This document shows, piece by piece, positions 1 through 8,800 of a stretch of 64,000 nucleotides of DNA. Every line of letters begins with the position of its first letter. Positions within the stretch are counted from its first letter, which is position 1. The notes under the pieces are model-generated. The model was not told where the DNA came from and ran no database searches. It saw only the letters and a list, made by a program, of their open reading frames with translations. The stretch comes from Macrothele yani (taxonomy: Eukaryota; Arthropoda; Arachnida; Araneae; Macrothelidae), in NCBI GenBank assembly GCA_039090855.1, contig CM077011.1, forward strand, positions 136,030,749 to 136,094,748. The letters run 5' to 3'. Made by a program: the position numbers and the translations under genes.

Positions 1-420
1 GTTTTCTAAAAAGCTGAGTGAATATTCTCCCCTCTCTTGAGGTCAAGTTTAAATCAAGGAAATTGATGCTATGGTCTTTTTCCAGTTCCAGGGTGTACTG
101 CAAGGTGTTTTCTTGCGAGTTAAATTCTGCTAGAATTTGAGAGGGTAGAGATTGGTCCTCAGTATCTACTATAATTAGGACATCATCTATGTATCTTACA
201 TAGAGAGCAAATATTGAAGGTTGTACGAGGATTTTTGCCTCTAGTTTATTTACATAATAATTTGCAAGCAGAGGTGCTAGTGGGGAACCCATTGCAAGTC
301 CTGAAGTTTGCCTGCAATATTACTTTCCAAACTGGAAGAAATTATTCTTGAAAGAAAACAGGAGCAGTTCATATATGCCAAGTAGTATTTCTCTATTGTG
401 ATTATGGAAGACTATTTTTT
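1..420 (-). pseudogene. Penelope-like element reverse transcriptase fragment
   Basis: The minus strand is open from about position 319 to the window edge and encodes the core of a Penelope-type reverse transcriptase. Visible motifs in order are QTSGLAMGSPLAP (template/primer grip region), then LYVRYIDDVLII with the catalytic YIDD (around 181-200), then SINFLDLNL. An in-frame stop at 320-322 lies just before the QTSGLAMG block, and the reading upstream of it (NNFFQFGK) still fits the family, so the copy is inactive. The 3' part with the endonuclease lies off the left edge. The right boundary is uncertain; positions 412-460 resemble the 3' extension of the PLE dimer near 29650. Family assignment is confident, clade is not. 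Confidence 0.8.
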
Positions 421-422
421 AA

Positions 423-2200
423 CTCGTTTGTTAGTTACGTGCTTTGCCTACCATTCGTTTATGACCTGGTTTCCTTTTTCCTTCCCTGTTATTTTTTCTT
501 TCCGTCATCCCATCCACTTCTGCTTCACCCTTGCGCTGTACTTTTCATCTCCATCACTAAGCCTACCCTGCTTTGCCCTTGCATTTTTTTATCCTCGTCA
601 TTTTTTTGGTCCATCATCGCTACTACACTCTGCAAACCTAGTATCCTTCCCTGTCATTTTTTTCTTTCTATCATTGATGTTGCCATTCTTCAACATGCTG
701 TTATTTATCCATCTACATTGTCTTTTCTTCTATTGCAGAAAAGCACCTGTGAGCCCCGAGAGCACCTTTCACAAGGGTTTTGCTGTAACGGATAAGGAAA
801 GAGGCATTTTGTTTGTTTCCCTGGCAGTTTACCACCGCATCAGCACACACTATTTCGATATGGGCTTACCAGTCAGTCAGTGTGTCATCAGCTGCAGCTT
901 TGCTCAGCCCTGGTGTTTTGTATATATTTTCACAAACTGCATGCATCAGCAAATGTATTTTTTATTAAAATTAGAAGTGTAAAAAACCTATTTCTTTTTA
1001 TTCTTGAATTTTATTTAAAGTACAAAATTTTATTTAGTTAATGCATTGTGCTTGTATTTTCATACGTAAACACAGCAAAAAAAAAAAAAAAAAAAAATGG
1101 AACTGTAAATTTGACTAATCTTCATAGCATTTTGCTACAACTTTTACTGAAAAAATAGCCAAATTGCTACATGAGAAAAAAATACAGCTTAAACACTGTA
1201 AACAGGCTTTAATAAAATGCAATATAGAAATTAATTAGAAAAATATACATACTGTCCACTCGGTTGTTCTTGTTTGGAGCTCTGTTACTGCACATTGAGA
1301 TATTTCAAGTAATTATTAAAAAAAAAATAAAAAAAAAATGTAAAATTTGGGGGTGGGGTGTGTGTGTGTGTGTGTGTGTGGGGGGGGGGGGTTGCCTATA
1401 TATTGAAGAAATTGGCAGTTGTTTTTTTTTTTAATGCAAAGGTCTGTTCTGGAAGGTTTAACATTTTGCTCCAGCATTTAAAAAAAATTTTCGGCCCAAA
1501 AAATGAAGACAGACTTGTTAAATAATCAGATGGTGAGTTCACTGATTGTATAACTGCAGCTGAAACTAATGAGCTGGGCTGTAAGATGAAAGCCTGAAAT
1601 GGAATGGTTTATTTCTTTAAAGGTTAAAATCAAATTCTATTTTCACTTTGTTGGCATTAGCTACAAAGATTTTCTTCTTTCCCAAGAAATGTTTACATAA
1701 ACTAAGTTTGCAGCTTCACAAAACCAAAACTGACTTCAGGAACCATTCATTACTAGAGCAGAAATGAGGAAGTTCGAAGTACTTAAATGACATATTATTA
1801 AACGGCCAAGCACTTACCCGAAAGTTCTTGGTCACTTTTCTTCTCTCCTTTACACTTCAAGCACGTCAATGATCATCATGTAATGTAGTTGGCCTTCAAA
1901 GGTTGATAAACTCCTTGCTTATGAGATTCGTTCTTCCGGTCATGAAACATTGTGTATTATTTTTTTATGCCATCTGAGACGTAAACATAGCTCATCATCT
2001 CCATAAAAACCACCCAAATATACATACCATACAACTCATTCATACATTCAGTTAAAACCACTATGTACATAATTACACTATTTGCATTCCCAGGCAGTTA
2101 AACCTTTGTCAACTGTGACTAAAAAAGTGCTCCATCAGTTTCAAACACCGCACTAACCCTACCGCAAGTGCCAACCTCATTCGGCCCGTCATACACAATC
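423..2200. other. Intergenic, low-complexity AT-rich stretch
   Basis: No convincing gene is seen. The first 550 bases are pyrimidine-rich on the + strand, which opens long but implausible frames. There is a poly(A) run at 1077-1097, short A-rich runs near 1320-1340 and a (TG)n run followed by G(11) near 1351-1391. The rest is unremarkable AT-rich sequence. Confidence 0.5.
1351..1391. repeat. (TG)n microsatellite followed by a poly-G run
   Basis: A GT/TG dinucleotide tract runs directly into about eleven consecutive G. It is a simple repeat with no evident relation to a neighbouring element. Confidence 0.85.
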
Positions 2201-2206
2201 CTCTAG

Positions 2207-2236
2207 CGCTTTCAACAGAACTTCTGTCATCATCAG
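2207..2236 (-). ncRNA. Hammerhead-like core downstream of a PLE endonuclease
   Basis: Read on the minus strand the segment gives CUGAUGA, then UG, then the self-complementary pair ACAGA/UCUGU with a 3-nt loop, then UGAAAGC. This matches the two conserved strands of a hammerhead ribozyme (CUGAUGA and GAAA) separated by stem II, with two extra nucleotides before the stem. It lies just 3' of the PLE GIY-YIG coding fragment at 2268-2561, the place where PLE hammerheads are known. Activity is unproven. Confidence 0.45.
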
Positions 2237-2267
2237 GAGGCCACTGTGTCTCTCTGCCCACCACAGC

Positions 2268-2561
2268 TCAAGTGAGCGATGTCATTGAGGTTCCAACTTC
2301 AGGCGCAATCTCTGCATCTTTGTATCTCTGGCGCCATCTATTGTCCGGGCTGCTCTCTTTTCTTTTTTTCCCTCTTAACTGTTGTTCAATTTTTATTAAG
2401 GCCCTCCATTGTTCGTTTAAGTTGCTTGGCTCATTAATGTTACATACTCTTGATCTGTTTTTTTCAATTAATACAGATTCTGCAATTCTCAACTGCCTTT
2501 CGATTTTACAGCTCTTAATAATTTTAATATCTTCAAACAGGAAAGTTATAGATGCATGCAA
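2268..2561 (-). pseudogene. PLE GIY-YIG endonuclease C-terminal fragment
   Basis: The minus-strand frame reads IERQLRIAESVLIEKNRSRV, then CNINEPSNLNEQW. This is the pattern of the C-terminal end of PLE GIY-YIG modules: the '..RRIAESLLI....P..N....' block followed by a basic low-complexity tail. The catalytic GIY-YIG strand itself is absent, so this is a 5'-truncated 3' end. A hammerhead-like motif follows it. The 5' side runs into a 36-bp direct repeat. No matching inverted copy was found next to it, unlike other PLE loci here. Confidence 0.6.
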
Positions 2562-2617
2562 AAACTTTAACTATATTGGGCCAGGAAAGTTATAGATGCA
2601 TGCAAAAACTTTAACTA
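2538..2617. repeat. Perfect 36-bp direct repeat, 44-bp period
   Basis: The 36 bases at 2538-2573 recur exactly at 2582-2617, separated by 8 bases. The unit begins CAGGAAAGTTATAG and ends CTTTAACTA. It sits at the truncated 5' end of the PLE fragment, so it could be a rearrangement scar. Confidence 0.9.
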
Positions 2618-2873
2618 AATGATTCATCATGCAACTCTGAGGAAGTTATGATAATTATAAAAATATTTTTGTGGGCTTTAAACTTGCATCTATGGCTTTG
2701 CAGAAACCCATTTCCAACTAGGTCTTTGTGGAAGTTAGAAAATGCAGAGTTTTGCTGGTCCTTGATAAAGCCAAGGCTTGGCATTCTCGACACCTTCTAC
2801 ATTCAGGTTGCTATTGTTTTATCTCTTTTTACTCATACCTGTTGGTTTTTGAGTATTTCTAACTCTCGAGAAG

Positions 2874-3585
2874 ATACCAGGCTCAGATTATTCAAACTTA
2901 TGCACCCACCACAAGTCATGCTGAAGAAGAAATTGAAGAATTTTATGAGGAAATTCGTGATCTAAATAATAAAGGTAAGCAGCACTTGAAGATAATTATG
3001 GGAGATTTCAATGCAAAAATAGGGCAACGGCAACAGAATGAAACTTCAGTAGGTAAATTCGGTCACGGCAACAGAAACCAGCGTGGAAATACTCTCGTAG
3101 AGTTTGTAGAGGCAGAAGGGTTTTTCATCTTGAACTCCTTTTTCAAGAAAAAGCCACACAGGAAATGGACATGGAGACATCCAAATGGGATGACAAGTGA
3201 AATTGATTTTATTATGTGTAACAAAAAATTCGTTATAGAAGACTGCAGTGTGCTAAACAAGTTCAACACAAGCAGTGACCATAGATTGGTGAGATGTAAG
3301 ATGCACCTCAACACTAAACTCGAACGTAGCAAGCTCATAAGACAAACAAAATGTATTGACATAACCAACCTTAAAAAACACCATAATACCTTCAAATTGG
3401 AACTGAAGAACAGGTTCTCTGCTTTAGAAGGCCTAACATCGGAAGAAGTGGATATTTCTGAAGTTAACAGAAAAGTAACCAAAGCTCTTATGGAAACAGC
3501 AACAAAATTAGCTGGGTCTAAGAACAAATTGCATGTGAACAAATTATCAGGAAAAACCAAAATGTTGATGCAAAAAGAAGAGTGA
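2874..3585 (+). pseudogene. LINE A: AP-type endonuclease domain
   Basis: This frame carries YQAQIIQTYAPTTSH, GDFNAKIGQ (about 3002-3027) and SDHRLVRCKM (about 3276-3305). These are the central and C-terminal catalytic motifs of exonuclease-endonuclease-phosphatase (APE-type) domains, which nick the target for target-primed reverse transcription. The N-terminal motif seen in copy C (LSEVRRKGED) is missing through truncation. The frame ends with a stop at the MLMQK codons near 3575-3585. Copy C has one to two bases more there and reads on, so the break is an indel frameshift into the downstream frame. Confidence 0.82.
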
Positions 3586-5388
3586 TGAGGACAACTAAAG
3601 AAGATGTGACTTCCAAAGTGGAATATATAGAGCTATGCAAGACAGTACGAAAAAGTATCACTGAAGACGTAAGGAAATTCAACTGTGAACTAGTAAGGAA
3701 AGCAATTGAAAACAACCAAAGCCTAAAGATAGCAAAGGGACATCTCAGTAAGGGAAAAAAACAGATTATGGCACTGAGAAAAGAAGATGGTTCTGTAACA
3801 AGAAATAGAGGCGAAATTTTGACAAGAGTGAAAGATTTCTACTCCAAATTATATGAAAGGGATGATACATGTACTCCAGACATCATGAAAGGTACCAGTA
3901 CCAGAGTTCTTCCAGTCCTTCCAGCAGAAGTTGCACATGCAATCAAGAACATGAAGCGGGGAAAAGCTCCAGGAGAAGATGCAATTACTGTAGACATCAT
4001 ACAGGAAGCAAGTGGAGAAATCGAAACAGTACTCGCCCAAATTTTCACTCGATGCCTTAATGAAGGGAAAATTCCTGAGGATTGGAACAACGCTACAATG
4101 ATCTTGCTACATAAAAAAGGTGACATCGAGGATCTCAGGAACTACAGACCTATCAGCCTCCTATCAGTGGTTTATAAAATCTTCACTAAAGTTCTTTCAC
4201 ACCGCTTGAAGGTGACACCGGACATGGCTCAACCGAGAGAACAAGCTGGATTCAGGAATGGCTACAGCACAATAGATCATATCCATGTACTGAGAGAACT
4301 AATTGAAAGAGCGAGGGAATATGAACTTCCATTGTGCATGGCTTTTATCGATTATGAAAAAGCCTTTGATTCGGTGAAACCATCAGCATTTGCAATGGCT
4401 CTGAAATCCTGCGGTATTGAAGATGCATACATTAACAATATTAATAACATCTATGAAAATGCAAGTGCAAAGATTCGGCTGTTTGAAAATACAACACACA
4501 TAAAAATTGGAAAAGGAGTGAGACAAGGTGACACCATATCTCCGAAGCTCTTTAATGCCACATTGGAAAATGTCTTTCAATCACTGAACTGGGAAAACAA
4601 AGGGATAAAGATTAATGGAGATTATCTAACCCACCTTCGTTTTGCTGATGACATAGTCATTTTTGCAACTACCCCATCAGAGCTACAGAGTATGATCCAG
4701 GAACTTGCTGACAAGAGTAAAGAAGTGGGATTAAAAATGAACTTTCAGAAGACAAAAGTGATGTACAATGCTTTTACAAGAAATGAAGATTTATCGATTG
4801 ATGGAGAAAAGCTGGAGATAACAGACACGTACGTTTATCTTGGACAGCAGATATCAAGTGAGGGTCACATTGATGAAGAAATTAATCGGCGTACAAAACT
4901 TGCCTGGAGAGCTTTTGGAAGAAACAGCATAATTTTCAAGAGCAATATGCCATTATGTCTTAAAAGAAAAGTGTTTGATCAATGCATCCTTCCAGTGCTT
5001 ACGTATGGTGCAGAGACGTGGACCTTAGCTAAAAGAGACATACAAAGGCTGCAGACAACTCAAATTAGCATGGAGAGGTGCATGCTTGGTGTAACCAGGA
5101 GAGATAAGAAGAGGAACACGTGGATCCGAAAAATGACAAGAGTGGAAGACATCATGATCAGAGTTAAATCCCTGAAATGGCAATGGGCTGGACATACTGC
5201 CAGAAGGACAGACCATCGATGGATGGACAGCCGAAATTTTAGATTGGATTCCAAGGGACAGGAAAAGACCCAGAAGAAGACCACATGGGAGATGGGTGGA
5301 TGAAATTCGAAAGTATGCGGGAATGACATGGAGGAGACTGGCACAGGACAGACCATTGTGGAGGAAACTTGGGGAGACCTTCGTCTAG
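3582..5388 (+). pseudogene. LINE A: reverse transcriptase and C-terminal domain
   Basis: A 573-residue frame holds the whole reverse transcriptase: RGKAPGEDAITVDII, NYRPISLLSVVYKIFTK, QAGFRNGYSTIDHI, FIDYEKAFDSV (around 4342-4377), GVRQGDTISPKLF and the catalytic FADDIVIFA (around 4640). The C-terminal part contains LTYGAETWTLAKRD and WQWAGHTARRTDHRW. A 4-base duplication at about 5217-5226 shifts the frame. The original reading (RPRRRPHGRWVDEIR in copy B) resumes out of frame and ends at the TAG at 5386-5388. The RT is complete but not linked in frame to its endonuclease, so this copy is probably dead. Confidence 0.88.
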
Positions 5389-5779
5389 CAGTGGATTGAT
5401 AATGGTTGGCAATGATGATGATGATGATATACATATGTAGGGGATTGAACAGCGCTAGTGGCCATTTACCAGGCATTTTGCCCCAAATATAAACTACTTT
5501 GCCTACAAAGAATTAAATTAAATACACACCAAAAAGAAAAAAAAAAAGACAAGCAGGAGACACAGCAACAATAAAGCAAGGTGAGTTGAGTAGAACAGTA
5601 GACATTAGATAGATCAAACCACATGAGACCACTGACACCATAAATTACAAATTGTGAAGAAGTCAAAAAACAACCCCCCCCTTGAGCTTTGTTTTGACCC
5701 TTGAAAACACATAACCCAGATCCCACAGGTAAGGTCACTCAGGTAAGTCATGCAGGCTACAATGGTAAAAGTATAAGTA

Positions 5780-5901
5780 TGTGTGTGTGTGTAAGAACTT
5801 GTTTTAAAAAATAAGGACTTTTTCAGGATTTTTAAGGGCCTTAGAAATGGAAATAAAAAATAAGGAGTTCTTAAAGGACTTTTAAGGACCGTACGAACCT
5901 T
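5780..5901. repeat. Isolated transposon terminus with AAGGACTTTT motifs
   Basis: Several 'AAGGACTTTT(A/C)AGGA' motifs lead to a terminal CCGTACGAACCTTG at about 5888-5901. Reversed, this is CAAGGTTCGTACGG, which resembles the CAGGGTTCGTACG terminus I associate with hAT-like non-autonomous elements. A related terminus closes the element ending at 11618. No partner terminus was found to the left, so this is a solo end. Confidence 0.4.
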
Positions 5902-6434
5902 GATACCTTAAGAATTAAGAAAATAACATTAGCGGAGCTTAACTCGCAGCCAGAATTGGAAACTAGTTTTCACAGAAATAGAAAAGTCTGAGCAGAATCT
6001 GTTGACGGGTTGATATTTAAATGGCTGGTGCCATTTTGCTATGGACACTAATTTTTCTCTCGCATTTTGGATTAAGTCATCACATTCCGTGAAAATAGTG
6101 ACCGTAACTTAATCTCTGACCACAACATATAGGTCAAATCTGATTATGGCAATCAATTTCTGAGAAAATTCTGGTCTTGTTTGATATGCAACATGACCCC
6201 CTTACTGTTTGAAAAAATTAACCTTGATCCAATATTCCGGATTTCAAGATGGCGGCCATGTTCCAGAAATAGCCTAAAAGATAGGCCCCTCACCAATTCT
6301 TTGCTGGGGTATTCAGATATTTCAGTTTCCCACCCGTTTCTGAAATACAAGGGTGTCATGTGGCTTTTGACTCACCCTGCATAATTTATTGCTGCATGGC
6401 TTACAGAAAATTTGGGAATTCAAAGCCCACGTGC

Positions 6435-6469
6435 TCAAGGTACTTGAATATTCATTTCAAGTACCTTGA
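6435..6469. repeat. 14-bp-arm hairpin
   Basis: TCAAGGTACTTGAA is followed by a short AT-rich loop and its reverse complement TTCAAGTACCTTGA. It is a perfect small inverted repeat of unknown role, not linked to a recognised element. Confidence 0.7.
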
Positions 6470-7004
6470 TTGATCAGTCATTAATTTCACCATTTCAAAA
6501 ATGTAATTTTTTTTCCATTCTGAAATCTCCTTTGTGGACAATGTCTCATGGGCCATTAAAAAGTGCTCTCCTAGATACAGATTAAAGAACCCCACTCTGA
6601 AGGAAGACATGCATTAGTGGCAAAGAACACTTGATAAAAAAAAACAAACTAAAAGCGAAGCAGGGTGTGGGCCGTAAACTGGAAATTTTGAACAGGGCCA
6701 AGCTCCTACAGCTCGGGCCTGGCTTTAAAAATTAAGACCCACATGGCAGACCTCTAGTTCTGAATGCAGAGATTCAAAAAATAACTCTTACGAGATATTT
6801 CTGAATACTGTTTTCTCATAAACCCCAGACTTTCATGATTTTCCTCACACCAGATACAAAGACAGAGAAAAATACTGCAATATGACAATTAAAAACAAAA
6901 ATTATCATAACAATTGTCATGGCTATTCCTAGACTTGATACACTATAAATTTAACTAAATATTATGGGTTTTACACAGAAATAAAGGAAATTACTTACAG
7001 TCAA

Positions 7005-7036
7005 ATTTTTGAGTAGCACCCCTACCCTTCCTCAGG
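7005..7036 (-). ncRNA. Hammerhead-like motif, left arm of the 7-kb PLE dimer
   Basis: On the minus strand: CUGAGGAA, stem GGGUAG/CUACUC (6 bp including one G-U) closing loop GGGUG, then AAAA. Compared with the hammerhead core, U7 is G and the GAAA strand is AAAA, so it is probably inactive. It lies a few nucleotides after the end of the endonuclease frame. Confidence 0.35.
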
Positions 7037-7042
7037 ACTACA

Positions 7043-7348
7043 CTATAGTAGGTGTTGCCATTCATTAGCTAAACTCCAACCCTTCACATCATTCAATGCC
7101 GTACCTCCCCTTCTCTCAACCTCCAGTCCTTCTGACAATTTTCTTCCGAAAAAGTGCTGTTGATGTATCAGAACCCCCATACAGTCCCAAAACACCCCAT
7201 ATCCTGTATCCCAAACATGTCTGCCCAAACGTGCCCTGCATGTCAAATCCCTAACTGTAGTTCCATGTTCTACCAATATGGTCTCAAGCTGTCTGCCTGC
7301 CTCTCCCACAAAGCCGAGACCACACCCACACCCCATGCCATAGACCAC
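7043..7348 (-). pseudogene. PLE GIY-YIG endonuclease domain
   Basis: The 101-residue frame reads GFVGEAGRQLETILVEH, RLGRHVWDTGYGVFW and SLANEWQHLL at the end. This follows the PLE endonuclease pattern: YVGETGR.L..R..EH, then ..HV..TGH.., then the hydrophobic block, then a short C-terminus. The usual YIG tyrosine/isoleucine pair reads F-V, the arginine of the R..EH motif is isoleucine, and no linked RT remains. It is a decayed domain in the left copy of the inverted dimer. Confidence 0.65.
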
Positions 7349-7523
7349 CCCTCCTGCAACTGGATGGTTTCCTCCTTCTGCTTTAATTTTGGAAGGTAGT
7401 TACTAATTTTATTTTGAGAAAATTGGCGGAAGGACTGGAGGTTGAGAGAAGGGGAGGTACAGCATTGAATGATGTGAAGGGTTGGAATTTAGCTAATGAA
7501 TGGCAACACCTGCTATGGTGTAG

Positions 7524-7556
7524 TCCTGAGGAAGGGTAGGGCTGATAACCAAAAAT
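7524..7556 (+). ncRNA. Hammerhead-like motif, right arm of the 7-kb PLE dimer
   Basis: This is the inverted partner of the motif at 7005-7036. It reads CUGAGGAA followed by GGGUAGGGCUGAUAACC and an A-run. The stem has decayed relative to the left copy, so it is most likely inactive. Confidence 0.3.
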
Positions 7557-7632
7557 TTTGACTGTAAGTAATTTCCTTTATTCCTGTGTAAAACTCATAA
7601 TTTAGTGAAATTTATAATGTAAAAATTATCAT

Positions 7633-8792
7633 GTTACTTTACACCACAGTTTCTCTTGAAACATCACATAAAAGTATTCAGGAAGAATTTTAAACAGAGC
7701 AAAGTAAAACAAAAAAGGACTAAAGTTCTTGCATTTATTCCTTTCTGAAATGACAATGAAAATTGATATTTCAAAATGAAACTTTACAAGTATCTTAAAT
7801 AGCTACAATGGGGAAAAACATGAAGAAAAAACAACAACACAGGTGTTCTGTTGGCTATCTACAGTTCAGTTACACTTCTCTTTTTTTGTTTTCACTAAAG
7901 GTCTTTGGAACCTTGGCTGATTGTACGGAACTCTTTAAACAGCACGGCGCTTCTTTAAGTATACTACAGTTTAACCCACATATAATAAGCCTGCATAATT
8001 ATGAAGTTCCAAATAAACCAAAGTTTTTACAAATCCCTTGAATTTCTTTTAATGTTCTTCCTTGTTATCTTAACCACATATGATGAACAATAATTTTTGG
8101 ATAAACTGCATATATCAAAGTTCTGCATGTTATCAGGAAGCCAATTAAGTGGTATCAGAGGTGTAACTAGGGTGGGGCAGGCACACAGCTCAAAAGAGGG
8201 TGCAAAAATCACTGCATACAATCATATTGAAACTTTTGCACCAGTTTTTGGTGACACAACTTTTTATCCCCAAACTTTGTCGTTTGCACATTTACAGATT
8301 TGTCTATATCTTTCACCAGTTTCGCTAGCTCGTTAACCTAAAAAATAACTAGCTTAAAACTAGATAAAGGGAATTCTTAATATATTTTATTTAATAAATT
8401 ATTGGATATTCGACACTGCATTTATTTATATTAATATCCAACTGCTGGGAGGTGTGAAATAAATTATTGTCAAATAATAAATTATAATAGGATCTAGAAA
8501 CAGAATCTAGGTTGGAAGATAAAGTGATTATAGTCACTTCTCTCTCTCTCTCCTCCCCCCCCTTTTTGAGGCATAGACCTATTGTTGAAATTACAGTCAA
8601 CCAGTGCCAACTGAGGCTAATAGTTAAACAATGACTTGGCTTTCTTGTGATATCATAATTAATATTACAATTATGTTTTTTCCTCATTTTATTTTTAATT
8701 TTTCTACAGTTCTTTTTTTTTTTTAAATAGGGAGCAGAGGACTATGTCAGGCCTATTTGGCCTTTTTCCTCTTGCTATCCTGTTGTTACATT
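7633..8792. other. Intergenic stretch
   Basis: No gene is seen; the sequence is AT-rich with a CT-rich run near 8538-8565. A short GGTGTAACTAGGGTGGGG near 8159-8180 resembles one end of a hAT element, but no partner end was found. Confidence 0.45.
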
Positions 8793-8800
8793 AGTACTAA

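Larger units (their letters stand above)
2862..5428 (+). mobile_element. RTE-like LINE copy A, 5'-truncated
   Basis: The copy begins inside the endonuclease domain (near the QLS-RYQ codons), runs through reverse transcriptase, and ends with a short 3' UTR and a (GAT)n tail at about 5413-5428. GAT/ATG-type microsatellite tails instead of poly(A) are typical of the RTE group. Copies B and C on the minus strand at 53.9-58.9 kb are nearly the same sequence, so the family was recently active. The tail runs straight into 'ATACATATG', a TA-rich target. Relative to copy C about 0.6 kb is missing at the 5' end. Confidence 0.88.
5433..6896. other. Intergenic stretch
   Basis: No gene is recognised. The stretch holds a GT microsatellite (about 5767-5791), an isolated hAT-like terminus at 5780-5901, and a small hairpin at 6435-6469. 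The rest is AT-rich. Confidence 0.5.
6909..7620 (-). mobile_element. Inverted PLE dimer with 12-bp target duplication
   Basis: The left part is a minus-strand PLE 3' end (GIY-YIG plus 3' UTR). The last ~205 bp (about 6942-7145) recur in inverted orientation at about 7410-7620, giving outward-facing 3' ends. The unit lies between AAAAATTATCAT at 6897-6908 and 7621-7632, a candidate 12-bp target site duplication, though A-rich. The left end carries about 35 nt not matched in the right arm, like the short 3' extensions known for PLE pseudo-LTRs. The 5' part with the RT is absent. Confidence 0.72.

Noticed and set aside
398..982. 194-codon open frame on the + strand
   Set aside because: It is rich in F, S, L and P because the DNA is a pyrimidine-rich low-complexity tract; there is no domain, no splice context and no codon pattern of a gene.
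8159..8190. hAT-like terminus GGTGTAACTAGGGTGGGG
   Set aside because: Only one end was found and the match to known termini is short.
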